DNA of 64,000 nt from Semisulcospira habei (lineage: Eukaryota > Mollusca > Gastropoda > Semisulcospiridae). The notes under the pieces were generated by a model. The model had not been told where the DNA came from, ran no database searches, and worked only from the letters and a program-made list of their open reading frames with translations. Below, piece after piece: positions 33,813 to 47,224 of the stretch (positions within the stretch are counted from its first letter, which is position 1; each line of letters opens with the position of its first letter). Location of the stretch: contig BTPG01000004.1 of assembly GCA_036245525.1 (NCBI GenBank), forward strand, positions 236,276,329 to 236,340,328, written 5' to 3'. The position numbers and the translations under genes are program-made.

Positions 33813-34824
33813 CTAGGCTGTCCCGTGTTTGCCACCTGCCGCTGCTGCAGGTGTGTCACAATGTTCCCGCGCCGGGTGATCTCTCCCGCAGGTCCAGCTG
33901 GCAGCGTGCGCCGTAGGTGCAGTACCCTCTGTTGTACTGCAGGCACACTTCCCTGCCAGAGGGGCCGATGGGGCGTTGTGCACGCGGTCCGGCCGTCCCT
34001 CCTCCTGTTCTGCGAGCAGGTGAGCCAGCTGGCATCGCCGATTGCTCAGTACAGTCGCGCAGCACCACCGTGGACAGGTGTGGGGTGTCCGTGCCCCACT
34101 GGAATGCTTCGGCCGCTTGCCGCTGACGATACTCATCGTCGAACAGCAGGACACTTTGCCAGGTGTATCTGGCCGCCAGCTCCCCCACCATCGCCGAGTA
34201 CTTGAGGTAGGCGTGCGGCGTGAAACCCGGTGTGGGTTTGTCCATAAGGGCCGCCATAATACGGTTGTTTGCCACTATCCAGTGTGCGGGGGAAACCTTG
34301 GCCAACTTCGGTTTTCTGTTCACCTTTATAGTGACACCACCCCCAAGTGCCACTTCTTCCTCTGCCACTGCTGCTGAAGACAGAAAATCTACTATACGTA
34401 ACGGGGGCCCACCTTTTGCTGCCGCAGTACCCCAGCTACTGTTGCCATTGACGCACAGGCTGTCGCGCAACAGTTCATCCAGTCCGGCACCGCTGTGGTG
34501 TGTACTGTATAGGGCGTCCTGCGAGGTCTGTGACGCTCTACTGCCGCTGTTGTCCGCTACCCCTCTCAGTCCGCCGCACAGTGGGCCGCCGCAGTTGTCC
34601 ACCTGGAATTTGGCCACCACTGCACGGAGCACTGCTCTGTCCCCACGTTTCAGGGCCAGAGCGTCAATGTCTTCATCAGACATTAGCAGTAGTGCTTGCC
34701 TAGAGATGAACTTTTCCCTGATCAGGGCACTCTGCACCTCTTCGTCGAGGCCCCAGTCACTGAAAATATGGTCCATCTCATTATTTTCCAGTAAAGCTTT
34801 CTTTCTCGCTGATTTGGGAGCCAT
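33813..34824 (-). pseudogene. Gag of DIRS-like copy 2, 14-bp deletion in the finger region
   Basis: The likely start is the ATG at 34822-34824 (MAPKSARKK), preceded by a leader in frame. The N-terminal part contains a helical SAM-like stretch (IFSDWGLDEEVQSALIREKF..LLLMSDEDIDALALKRGDR), then a region shared with copy 1 (HWIVANNRIMAALMDKPTPG). At the C-terminal fingers 14 bp present in copy 1 (around CQLDHVCAACG) are missing, which breaks the second knuckle and shifts the frame. The downstream frame still ends at the conserved TAG. This copy supplies the Gag N-terminus that lies outside the window for copy 1. Confidence 0.8.
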
Positions 34825-35187
34825 TTCAAATTCTAGCTTTTGCCTGCGCTGCGGCTGCAGTCTCACCGACCAGAATGACTGGCGTACTTCTCGGTACCAT
34901 TCCCTAGTCACTCCTGTACCGCCCACGCATCTCTTAACTCCCACACACTTTCACACCTCTCATCCTCGCCTACGCACTCACCCCCTCCAGGCTTTCCCAC
35001 CCTCTATCTCTCTCTCTCTCTCTCTCTCAATCTCCATCTCTCATCATAGCATTCCACAGTCGGGAAATTCCCCCGTCTACTCAGTACTTCGGCTACCACC
35101 GGACACCGCCCCCCCCCCCCCCCACGCATTGTCCTCTTTCCCTCCGTTTAAAATATGTCTATCACTCATCCCTCGTCTAAACACCAC

Positions 35188-35470
35188 GAAAAAGGTGTAC
35201 CCACCCTCGGCCAGTTCACAATCGATCCTTCATCAGCAAATCTGGTTTCACTAAGAGCCGCAATGTCGATCTTATATCTCGCCAGCTCCCTGGCTATGAG
35301 GGCTGTTCTTCTGTGCGGTCTCTTCGTCTGATCTCTGTCCAACAGGGTTCGTACGTTCCACGTACCGAGAATAAGTTTCTTTCTTTTTTTCTTTTCGACC
35401 GCATAAAAGCGTTAAACCGCCAGCCGCAGTAAGCTGACTGGTTTGTGTAGGGCAGGCAATGTTTGGAACA
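35188..35470 (-). pseudogene. LINE 3, 5' UTR and endonuclease N-terminus
   Basis: The minus strand reads LGTWNVRTLLDRDQTKRPHR, TALIARELARYKIDIAALSE and TRFADEGS, the start of an APE endonuclease, preceded by a leader with gcggtcgaaaag that resembles the leader of LINE copy 1 (gcggtcaaaaaacaag). It continues at 30710 after removal of the DIRS-like element. The start codon is not clear. Confidence 0.8.
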
Positions 35471-35487
35471 CCTCAGTTTTCTAGTTC

Positions 35488-35802
35488 GCTCCCTTACTAG
35501 AATTAATTTTTACTAAGAAGTTGAAAGGATACAAAGCTGACTAACGAACTCATCCAATGTATTTATCCAAACTAGCTATATCCAAAATTTCAAGTAAATA
35601 TGACAATGACGGACTCTAATCTGGGTCAACCGACTTCCTACAAACGGTTGTGTATGTCTTAAATGAGACATTCAATTACAATATGCTCAGAGGCTCTCTT
35701 AGCCACCTCTTAAGAAAGTATTTCGCCAAGAGTTTGAAGCTTGTGTGTACAGAAATATCGGAGATTCTCTTGTTTACATACATACTCACATACATACATA
35801 CA

Positions 35803-35836
<34 letters not shown>

Positions 35837-35858
35837 CATACATACATACATACATACA

Positions 35859-35892
<34 letters not shown>

Positions 35893-36053
35893 CATACATA
35901 CATACATACATACGCACATACGGCGCTTCGCACCAAATTTACGTTCAGCAGCGAGGTTAGCGTAACTAGACATGTCGTAAGTTTTATTCTATTATTTATA
36001 TATTTTTATTTTTATTCTATTCTCCCTTCTATTCTATAAATAGAAGGGACTTT
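35488..36053 (-). repeat. Dispersed repeat X, copy 2, with expanded (CATA)n and palindromic end
   Basis: It is the reverse complement of 15798-16325. The internal (CATA)n is about 140 bp (35775-35913). The right end is a palindrome (cccttctat..atagaaggg, 36023-36047) followed by oligo(A). Confidence 0.65.
35775..35913 (+). repeat. (CATA)n microsatellite
   Basis: About 35 units, twice interrupted by 'tatata'. Confidence 0.95.
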
Positions 36054-36074
36054 AAAAAAAAAAACTTAACAATA

Positions 36075-36205
36075 ATCTTACCTTTGATCTGGCCGCCATT
36101 TTGGATTTAGCTCTGTGTACCCAAATGCTCAACATTTACAGAGGGGCATCATGCAGAATCGAATTCAGCACCCCAAAATCATTCGGAATCAACTCTAACA
36201 TATTA
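36075..36205 (+). repeat. Fragment of the 'ggatttagctctgtgta' dispersed repeat
   Basis: It matches 15285-15390 in direct orientation, up to 'caaaatcattcggaatcaac'. Confidence 0.6.
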
Positions 36206-36880
36206 CACCCCCTGTCGCTGCAAGGTGGGTCCCAGGTATTACAAGACTACTGTACCAACTTCACCGGCTCCCCATCAAAGCTAGGATTGAGTACAAGGTA
36301 GCTACTTTCGCCTTCCCTCATTTCGATGGTACACTGCCTCCCTACCTTTCCAGTATGTTAACTACTTATCAAGCTTCCCGCACCTTACGTTCTAGCTGTG
36401 AAAAACTTTTGAATGTACCGAAAATAAATACAAAGTCATTTGGTAAAAAGGTCCTTTTGTTTCCAGGCCCCAGGCATTTGGAATTCGCTTCCGAAGCACA
36501 TTCGTGATGCCCCCACAGTCATTTCTTTAAAAAGTCAGCTTAGTCAGGGATAAAGCGCCTATTTAATGCGCTTATTATTATTATTAAAACACATCTTTTC
36601 CAAACTCACTACTCTGTCTTACCAAATTCCAGTCTCTTTTCCGTTTCACAATAACATCATGATGACTCTGTGCCAGTTCTTGTTGCGATGGTTGTTTGTG
36701 CTTTGGGTGTGTTTATGTGCTGATAAATTTTTGAATTTGTATTGTAATATTGTATTTTGTGTTGCTGCTGTCTATTGATTTGTGTTTAGTTTGTCACTTT
36801 GATTTGCATTGTACAGCGCTTAGAATCTGCACTGCAGGGAGTTTGCGCTTTATAAATATTATTATTATTAATTAGTATTA
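36206..36880 (+). pseudogene. L2-like LINE 3' fragment, decayed, with a micro-insertion
   Basis: Frames give the L2 C-terminal tail (a block near 36225-36300 ending AS/PSKLGLSTR, then LPTFPVC, TFGKK-like and APGIWNSLPKHIRDAPTVIS, then SLKSQL / KTHLFQTH). The expected SLKSQL-KTHLF sequence is split at about 36543-36585 by roughly 40 bp that are themselves an L2 3' end (ggataaagcgcc..gcgcttattattatta). The element ends '..tttataaatattattatta' at about 36870. Endonuclease and most of the RT are missing. Confidence 0.65.
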
Positions 36881-36886
36881 TAACTA

Positions 36887-37115
36887 GACCTTCCTCGCCA
36901 GTGACGGCAGATTGTGTTTCACTTGTGACCTCGACCTTCCATGCCAGTGGCGGCAAATTGTGTTTCCCTTGTGACCTCGACCTTCCTCGCCAGTGGCGGC
37001 AAATTGTGTTTCACTTGTGACCGCACCCTTCCCCGCCAGTGGCGGCAGATTGTGTTTCACTTGTGACCGCGACCTTCCCCGCCAGTGGCGGCAAATTGTG
37101 TTTCATTGGTTAAAT
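36887..37115 (+). repeat. 46-bp minisatellite, five units
   Basis: The unit starts gaccttcctcgccagtggcg and ends ..cttgtgacctc. Starts are at about 36887, 36933, 36979, 37025 and 37071. No coding role was seen. Confidence 0.9.
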
Positions 37116-37124
37116 CCCTAAAGA

Positions 37125-37310
37125 GCCCCATCCGTGCAAGGTACATGAGTACAAAGTGTCTAACACGTTGAACGTTTAGGGCTGAACGTCTTTTGTCCAC
37201 CACGAAGGTGAAATAGGGTCTGGACAAATTAGACCCAAGCTGGTTTGGATTTAAACCCGGGACCTTTCGGACGAGAGTGGAACGCTCTTCCCTCGCCCTT
37301 CCGCCATTGT
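37125..37310 (-). repeat. tRNA-derived SINE
   Basis: On the minus strand tggcggaaggg (37296-37306) fits a pol III A box and cgggtttaaatcc (about 37247-37259) a B box, with tRNA-like spacing. A non-tRNA body follows (cagcttgggtctaatttgtc, then gacgttcagccctaaacgtt). The 3' end is not sharply defined. No intact cloverleaf is claimed. Confidence 0.55.
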
Positions 37311-37315
37311 GTGTT

Positions 37316-37931
37316 CCTGAAAGCCATCATGGCGTCGGGGAGGAGCTGTTAGTATATTCAGTTGTTTCTATGCCGATTTACTTTCAGGTGTAGTGCTAAA
37401 CACTATGGGGAGTTGTCCGAGAGCTGCATAGTCATATCATGTTTGTTTCGTATCGTCAGTAATGTTCACGTGTTATGTTAATTTTCATGTAGGGCCTACT
37501 ATATTTGTGGCGTTTAGTCCTGATGTTCCGGTGGCTTTGTCGTGCTGAGTTATGTGATTGTGTTGTTTGGATCTGATGTTTGTGGTGTAGTAGGATCGTT
37601 TGTGTTGCTGTATTCGAGTGATTTGTTTGTATCGTATGTTACAGATGATTATGTTTTTAATGTTGTTTAGTTTCAATGTTTGCGCGGATGTGTTGTCTGT
37701 CTTGTGGACGTGTGTAGCCGAGTGTTAATGTGTTGTTATGGTGATGTGTGCTGAATGTAACTGGAGTATGTTGATTGCCGTGGTGTGTCATATTCATTTG
37801 TCAGGTTTATTAGTTTAATTACTTTAGTTCATTAGTTTTGTACTTTGTATTACTGACTTGATTATTTTTTTATGAGATTATTCTTAATCTTTCTTTTGTT
37901 TCTTTTCTTTTTCCAGACATTGTTTTTGGTA
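37316..37931. other. Unassigned TG-rich sequence
   Basis: No ORF of note, and no repeat matching the rest of the window. It is rich in TGT/GTT runs on the plus strand. Confidence 0.4.
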
Positions 37932-38116
<185 letters not shown>

Positions 38117-38746
38117 TCCGTAGTCTTGCCGAACGTTGGGGCACCATTGATGACTTGGCAACCAGCTCCCTCCATTTCTCTCTGTTCTCTGCCTTTCTTA
38201 GCGTATCACCCAGCTTCAGTCCTGTCCACTGTAAGATATTGTCCTCCATCTTTTATTCTGTCTTCCTCTCCTTCGTCCTCCTTCCACAGTGCCTTGCACG
38301 ATTGTTTTGGCAAGCCCTGCTGAACGCGTGATATGCCCATACCACTTCGGTTTTTTTTTTTTTTTTTTTTTTTTTTTCACAATGGCTAATAGGTCTTCAT
38401 AGGGCCCGGTGGCTTGCCTGATTATGTTTCCCACTTCCGAGTTCGTGATGTGATCTCTGTATGAAATACCAAGCAGCCTTTGAAAACATCTCATTTCAGT
38501 GGCTTGTATTCTCTTTTCAAGATCTGCTGTGAGGTTCCATGACTCGCAGGCATACAAGAACACTGAGATAACTAAGGAGCGCATCAGTCTGATCTTGGAG
38601 CAGAGTGTGATGTTTCTGTCCTTCCATATGGTCTTCAATCTTGTCAGTGCTGTTGTTGTCTGGTAGACAGTGGTAGATAAACGAAAGTCATTACGACCTC
38701 TTTGTTTGCCTCCCTCCATTTCCAACACTTTTACACCCTGCAACAT
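38117..38746 (-). pseudogene. RTE-like LINE 3' fragment (RT C-terminus)
   Basis: The minus strand encodes TALTRLKTIWKDRNITLCSK, LMRSLVISVFLYACESW, EKRIQATEMRCFQRLLGISY, RDHITNSEV, WYGHITRSAGLAKTIVQGTV and GGRRRGRQNKRW. After a frame change AENREKWRELVAKSSMV follows. It is homologous to the C-terminal third of the ORF at 60905-63232. An A/T run at 38349-38377 inserts a poly-Lys stretch. The catalytic part is absent. Confidence 0.8.
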
Positions 38747-39319
38747 CCCCTCACCCCTCGCTCCATCACACTAGTCTGACTGGCCAGACCGTCATCCTTC
38801 CCGCCGCGAGATGGCCCTGGTTGTCTGCTCGGCGTTAAACCCTGTGGCTGTCGGTGTTACGTGTTGAGTCGTGGTCGTAGTATGATATCACACCAGACGC
38901 ACGCACGTAAGGTTCTTTTAAAGAAACTTCATTCAGCTACAACCCATCACACGTGGCTTAAGGATGTAGACCACACTGGAGTAACAGTTCCAACGATATT
39001 TTAATTCAGCGATGCGATCTCCACACAATGCATTCACAAATGCACCAACACTGATACAATGTCTCCTCTGCCAAATGTCAACGCTTTGACACAATGCGTC
39101 TCTCATGCAATGTACATCATCATACACTGCATAACTCCGTCACTGACAATGAAGCACAATATCTTTCGTAGCTCTCTCAATGTCAATGTGCTTACGATAC
39201 ACTGCAATTCTACAACTGAACAATGTACCGACGCTGTTACATCGCAATTCTACAACTGAACAATGTACACACGTGCTTCCTAGCACGCTCTTTTATAGTG
39301 GTATGCTTTCCAGAATAAT
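38747..39319. other. Unassigned sequence with a SINE 3'-end fragment and a short duplication
   Basis: ccgcgagatggccctgg..gctcggcgttaaaccc at about 38794-38845 matches the SINE-type fragment at 51236-51287. gcaattctacaactgaacaa occurs twice (39203, 39244). No gene was seen. Confidence 0.5.
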
Positions 39320-40885
39320 ATTCAAGACCGATATCTTCAAGTCCGCCATCGTCCGTCCTCTTCTAAAAAAAACACAACCTCGACCCAAACGAACTCAAGA
39401 ACTATCGCCCAGTCTCCAATCTCTCTTTCCTGTCCAAGCTTCTTGAGAAGGTCGTTCTCAACCAGCTCAACCTCCACCTCACCGACATCAACCTCCTCAG
39501 TCCCTTCCAGTCTGCATATCGCAAACATCACAGCACTGAAACAGCCCTTCTACATATCTTAAACGACCTGCTTCTCTCCACCGACTCGGGCAACATCTCC
39601 CTTCTTACGCTACTCGATCTCTCTGCCGCCTTCGACACTATAGACCACTCTATCCTCCTCCACCGCCTTCACCACTCCTTTGGCATCACTGACTCTGCTC
39701 ACTCCTGGTTTCTCTCCTACCTCTCCGACAGACAGCAGTCCGTCACCATCAACGGCGTCTCTTCCAACCCAGTCACGCTCTCCTTTTCACACTCTACACC
39801 TCTCCTCTGTCCAACATCATCCAGTCTCACCACATACACCACCACCTCTACGCTGACGACTCACAACTGCTAGACAAAGACAAACTCGACAACACTCAGT
39901 CACTACTGACTCGCACGGCTGACTGCTACGAAGACGTGAAAAACTGGATGACAGCAAACAAGCTTAAACTGAATGACAACAAAACGGAAGCCATGCTGGT
40001 AGGCACTCGCCAGAAACTCTCCCAGGTTCCTCCCTCTCTCCACCTTCAACACGATAGCACCCCCATCTCCCTCTCTGACTCGGCCAAGAACCTCGGCGTC
40101 ATCCTCGATTCCTCTCTGTCCATGACCAGCTTCGTCTCCGCCACGGCCCAGGCATGCTATTTCCACCTCCGCCGCATCAGTCAGATCAGAAAATACCTCA
40201 CTACCTAAGCTGTCACCAAACTTGCTGTCTCTCTCATCTTATCTCGCATCGACTACTGCAACTCTCTCCTTTCCGGCCTCCCTCACTCCACCACTTTCAC
40301 TCTCCAACGCGTCCAGAACAACGCTGCCCGCCTCGTCCTCAGAAAGAAAAAATCCGACCACATCACTCCCCTGCTCAAACTCCTTCACTGCCCCCCCCCC
40401 CCCCATCCCCCAACGCATCCAATACAAAATTCTGTCTCTCTGTTACAAATCCCTGAACAACTGCGCTCCTGCCTATCTCTCCAACTTACTTCACCCCTAC
40501 ACACCTTCCCGCTCCCTCCCCTCTGCCTCCGACCCTCTCCGCCTCCACATTCCTCGCACCAAACTCAACACTTTCGGCCCCCGCTCCTTCTCCGTCTACG
40601 GTCCATCCACCTGGAAACCTCTCCCACTCTCTCTCCGTCAGAAACACTCTCTCTCCTCCTTCCAGTCCGCCATCAAAACTCACCTCTTTCAACAGTTCTA
40701 GCACTATACCACCACACTCCCCACCCCAAGCTGACTGTCGTAATGTATTTCACTACTTGTGGTACGTGAGTCTTTGTCTAAAGCGTGCGCATGCTTGCGC
40801 GAGTTGTGAGTGCGCGCTAAGAGTTATAATTATTATAAGATAAGCTCATTATAAATACCGTAATTATTATTATTATTATTATTAA
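39320..40885 (+). pseudogene. L2-like LINE copy, 5'-truncated, with a 36-bp deletion in the RT core
   Basis: It starts inside the RT (IFKSAIVRPLLKK) and carries NELKNYRPVSNLSFLSKLLE, FQSAYRKHHSTETALLHIL and LLDLSAAFDTIDHSILLHRL. At about 39783 the block encoding [10 protein letters not shown], present in the copy at 44189-46490, is deleted between two 'cct' repeats. YADD sequence remains downstream in another frame (ctctacgctgacgac, 39848-39862). The C-terminal part is [59 protein letters not shown] and [20 protein letters not shown]. It ends with a 3' UTR and (ATT)n at about 40885. Inactive. Confidence 0.8.
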
Positions 40886-42138
40886 TCCAGCAACTTCGTA
40901 CAACACAACCAATCAAAATAAAATACGTAAAAAAAACTCATAAATATTAATGAAAAAAAATACACCAGAATGGTCTCCAAAAATCTGGCTGCATTTCCAG
41001 CCCCTATTTGGGGAAATCCCGGCGCGTTATGACGTCTCACAAAAGTATGGCAGACAGTTCACGACCTTGCCTACACTTTCTGGAAGTTTCACGATCTTTC
41101 GTAATACATACCGACCGGCTGCTAACTTCACGCGTACAGAAAACAACTATGAGTATTAGAGCGGCTTTAATACTGTGTTGCAAAATATTGCCGACACTTT
41201 GATGTTTACAAGTGAGGTCACTAGACAGAGCGCGACTTCGCTCGAACGTTCTAGTCTATTCTCAGCGAATCTATGCATTACAAAGATGGACCGCTATTCT
41301 CCGTGCGACTTTGCTAGAAACTTCCGGACTAATCTTAGCATATCATAAGAAAACCGATTCCGCTCTCTGCGCGAACGATAGCGAATCTTACTGAAAAGGT
41401 ACGTGATTCGTAACCATGATAGCTCAAATAAATATCGGATCGTTTCCTAGGATTAATACATGCATGATCTCACAGAAGAACACAACCACAATCGTAACAG
41501 TCGGTAGCGCTTCTTGTCACCGTGAATCCTGTAGGAATCATCGCGACAAAAAGCGCTACCGACAACCAAAGGGTTAAACCCTAATAACTAATTAATCTGA
41601 TAGTAAGGAACGACAGCAGGTTGCGCCCCCTATAGTAAGGACTAAAAATGCATGTATCACGCCTCACAATCACATTATACTCTGAAGTTGACTGACATTA
41701 TGATCGCCATGTTTGAAGTTTCGTAACTTCCAGAAAGATCCTCTCTGTGAATCGAGAAAAATCTGGTCCCCAGATTGTGATGGCTCAGGTCTTACATTTC
41801 GGGATTCGTGAAAAATCTGTCTTGTCCGGAAACTGTGTTGTCTCATAACGTAATTTTTGTGATTCCTCAAAGAAACTCGTTGATCGTTCAAAAATTAAGG
41901 TCTGAAAATCGTGATGGCTCGGAGATTAAGTTCCGTGATTCGTTCAAAAATCTGGTCCCAAACTTGTGGAGGTTTGGGGGATGGGGTGTGGGGGGAAGGG
42001 TATCGGGACGCTGGGTGTCGTATTGGTACAGGCCCTCCTAGTACCCAGCATGCACTGGTCTTGGGCACATCGTCACGTGTGTGTAGAAGACATCCCCATC
42101 AGTGTTTCTGTTCCTATGTTGACAGCCATTGCTCCACG
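40886..42138. other. Upstream region of the 42139 gene; hairpin and short imperfect repeats
   Basis: No gene is recognised up to 42138. An 18-bp inverted repeat (41501-41518 and 41545-41562) could form a hairpin. Around 41745-41960 the motif 'gtgattcgttcaaaaatctgg' recurs about four times in diverged form. A possible splice acceptor (tgttcctatgttgacag) precedes the start codon of the next gene. Confidence 0.4.
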
Positions 42139-43938
42139 ATGTCCGACCCGGCAGAACGGCCAGCCAGTCGTGAGTCATCTCGAGATCCGCATGACAGTCA
42201 GCAAGGCGCCAGTTCTACACATTCACAGCGGTCACAAGGTGCCAGTTCCACACCACAAGACCAGTGGTCACCACAAGGCTGTAGTCCCAGTAAACGTCCC
42301 AAGAGGTCACCACAACAACAGCAGACACCATGTACCACGACCAGACAACAAACACAAGGTACCATGACTAGACAGCAAACACAAAGTACCACGACTAGAC
42401 AGCAAACACAAAGTACCACGACCAGACAACAAACACAAAGTATCATTTCCGGACAGCAAGATCAAGGTACCACTACCGGACAACAACAAACACAAAGTAC
42501 CAATCCGGGACAACAACAAACACAAAGTTCCAATCCGGGACAACAACAAACACAAAGTACCACTACCGGACAACAACAAACACAAAGTACCAATCCGGGA
42601 CAACAACAAACACAAAGTACCACTACCGGACAACAACAAACACAAAGTACCAATCCGGGACAACAAACACAAAGTACCAATCCAGGACAACAACAAACAC
42701 AAAGTACCAATCCGGGACAACAACAAACACAAAGTACCACTACCGGACAACAACAAACACAAAGTACCAATCCGGGACAACAACAAACACAAAGTACCAC
42801 TACCGGACAACAACAAACACAACGTTCCAATCTGGGACAACAACAAACACAAAGTACCAATCCGGGACAACAACAAATACAAAGTACCAATCCGGGACAA
42901 CAACAAACACAAAGTACCAATCTGGGACAACAACAAATACAAAGTACCAATCCGGGACAACAACAAACACAAAGTACCAATCTGGGACAACAACAAACAC
43001 AAAGTACCACTACCGGCCAAAAACAAACACAAAGTACCAATCCGGGACAACAACAAACACAAAGTACCAATCTGGGACAACAACAAACACAAAGTACCAA
43101 TCCGGGACAACAACAAACACAACGTACCAATCCGGGACAACAACAAACACAAAGTACCAATCCGGGACAACAACAACAAGTAGCGGCGGCCGAAACCTAC
43201 TGGCGTCAGTCTACACGTGACTGGTATCCCAACCTGCACGGCCAAACCTACTACATGCCCCCGAGTTACTTCAACAGAGTGCCATACGACGTGCAGACTG
43301 TGGCCGGTCAGTTGGTTCTTGTTCCACATAAGGCATCAGATCAGCCTCACCAGGTGCCCATAGACTTTAATCCCAGTGGCCCTCCCCCAGTGGCCGCACC
43401 TCTAGCATCCCGAGTGTGGCCTGATCAGCCCGTCCCCCCGGGTCTGCTGCCTGTCGTTTATGACGCTGATGCCAGGGATGACGGCGCCATGCAGCAGGTG
43501 CTGGACTGCATCCGGGACCTGGCCAAGAGGGAGAGATTGGTGATGCTGGTGTTGTCGCAGCTAGAGTTCAGGAAATACCTGGACAAGCAAGTCGATCCGA
43601 TCACCGCTGCAGCAATCCGCTTGTTCCCACGAGCTGCAACACTGCGGCCTAACTATGGAGATGGTGACTTTGACGTGTTGATGGTTAACGAACAATATGG
43701 CCTGATAGTAGGAGAAGTGAAGTCAGTGGGAGCAGACGCCAGCAAGATCCCGGACCTAGACAAGGCGGTGGTGAAAACTGTTGTGAGAGCTGTTAAACAG
43801 ATGAACAAGCAGGGTACTGTGATGAGGCATCTGGTGTCGGACCTGCCGCCTGTCAGAGTCACGAAGACGTTGATGTTGCCATATATCACGTCCACACAGC
43901 TGTTACAAGCTCTGAGTACCGACCCTCAGGTACAGCAG
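42139..43938 (+). CDS. Exon: Q-rich tandem-repeat protein with candidate PD-(D/E)XK nuclease-like domain
   Basis: The ATG at 42139 (cacgATGtcc) opens 600 codons ending exactly at a strong splice donor (CAG|GTGAGA, GT at 43939-43940), so this is the first coding exon visible of a spliced gene. Residues 1-67 are S/P/Q-rich. Residues about 70-347 are roughly five 9-codon then 24 10-codon repeats (QQQTQSTNPG or QQQTQSTTTG types). Residues about 350-600 are globular: YYMPPSYFNRVPYDV, then GDFDVLMVNEQYGLIVGEVK, in which D512 and E526-X-K528 fit the catalytic pattern of PD-(D/E)XK nucleases on two predicted strands. I do not recognise the protein. The nuclease assignment is motif-based only; a catalytically inactive fold or a chance match is possible. 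Downstream exons were not identified; the intron starts in (CT)n(CA)n. Confidence 0.7.
42340..43180 (+). repeat. 27/30-bp coding minisatellite
   Basis: The unit is caacaacaaacacaaagtac plus 10 bases, two alternating end variants (caatccggga, cactaccgga) in no strict order. The unit length is a multiple of three, so copy number changes keep the frame, and the antisense strand is also open. Confidence 0.95.
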
Positions 43939-43945
43939 GTGAGAC

Positions 43946-46590
<2,645 letters not shown>

Positions 46591-46605
46591 CCACTCCCCA
46601 CCTCC

Positions 46606-46780
46606 CATGGGCCCACCTTTCTTCGTGGCAGACGGCCGACGGGTGTACCCGTACTCTAATAATTCTGTATTTCCCTATCCCCCACAACCCCCGCCCCCAG
46701 GGGTGCCCCAGCTTAGTGAAAGTGACTGTGCAGCCTTGTTTTTTCTGCTGCAGAAATTTATGCCAAGCACAGGACATTAG
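46606..46780 (+). pseudogene. Probable end of ORF1 of the family B copy
   Basis: A proline-rich open frame ([36 protein letters not shown], stop at 46778-46780) precedes ORF2 by 445 bp. In family A the ORF1 end (54489) precedes ORF2 by 507 bp, also with a low-complexity tail. The correspondence is by position and composition only; it could instead be host sequence. Confidence 0.4.
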
Positions 46781-47224
46781 GACACGCGTCCATAGATTGA
46801 AAGATTGTGTTTAGACAGTCGTAGGACACACCCCTGTTATTTGTCAGCGTGTGTTTCAGAAAGTTCGTTTTTGTGTGTATGCGATTATTATTTTATTAGC
46901 AGTTGGAAACTGCAGCATCGGGCGAGCGTGCCCTAGGTGCACTTGGAAGTGGTTTTTTATTTTTTATTTATTTATTTTTTTTTGGTAACATATCTGTCGA
47001 ACTTTTTTATCTTTTGTATTTGACATTACCAAACAAGTCGAACTCGCAGCTGGACTCTGACCAAGGGAGTCAAAAACATTTTAATTTTGTTTTGTTGTTG
47101 TAGTTGTTGCCTTGTGTTTTTTTTTCTGTCGCTTTCTTACTTATATTATATACACTGACATTATTTGTATTTGTTTAAAACATTATTGTAATTTATTATT
47201 TGCTACGTTTGTTCGGTTAGCGAC

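Larger units (their letters stand above)
30711..35187 (-). mobile_element. DIRS/Ngaro-like retroelement copy 2, complete end to end, inserted in LINE 3
   Basis: The 4477-bp element runs on the minus strand from gtggtgtttag (35187) to ..gactggagtttaa (30711): leader, gag, RT/RNase H, tyrosine recombinase and 3' terminal region. The LINE 3 sequences outside it join without gain or loss of a base to encode GYTFFWKG, the expected endonuclease sequence, so integration made no target duplication. That is characteristic of tyrosine-recombinase retroelements. It matches copy 1 closely. All three genes carry damage. Confidence 0.9.

Noticed and set aside
34220..35254. A 344-codon plus-strand frame over the DIRS-like Gag
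   Set aside because: It is low-complexity S/P/T sequence antisense to Gag, with no domain and no conservation expected.
42340..43180. Regular repeat array resembling a CRISPR array
   Set aside because: The units are contiguous with no unique spacers and encode a protein repeat in a eukaryotic exon.
42307..43329. A 340-codon open frame antisense to the Q-rich repeat exon
   Set aside because: It follows from a 30-bp repeat unit that has no stop on either strand. The sense frame has a good start, globular domain and splice donor; the antisense has none.
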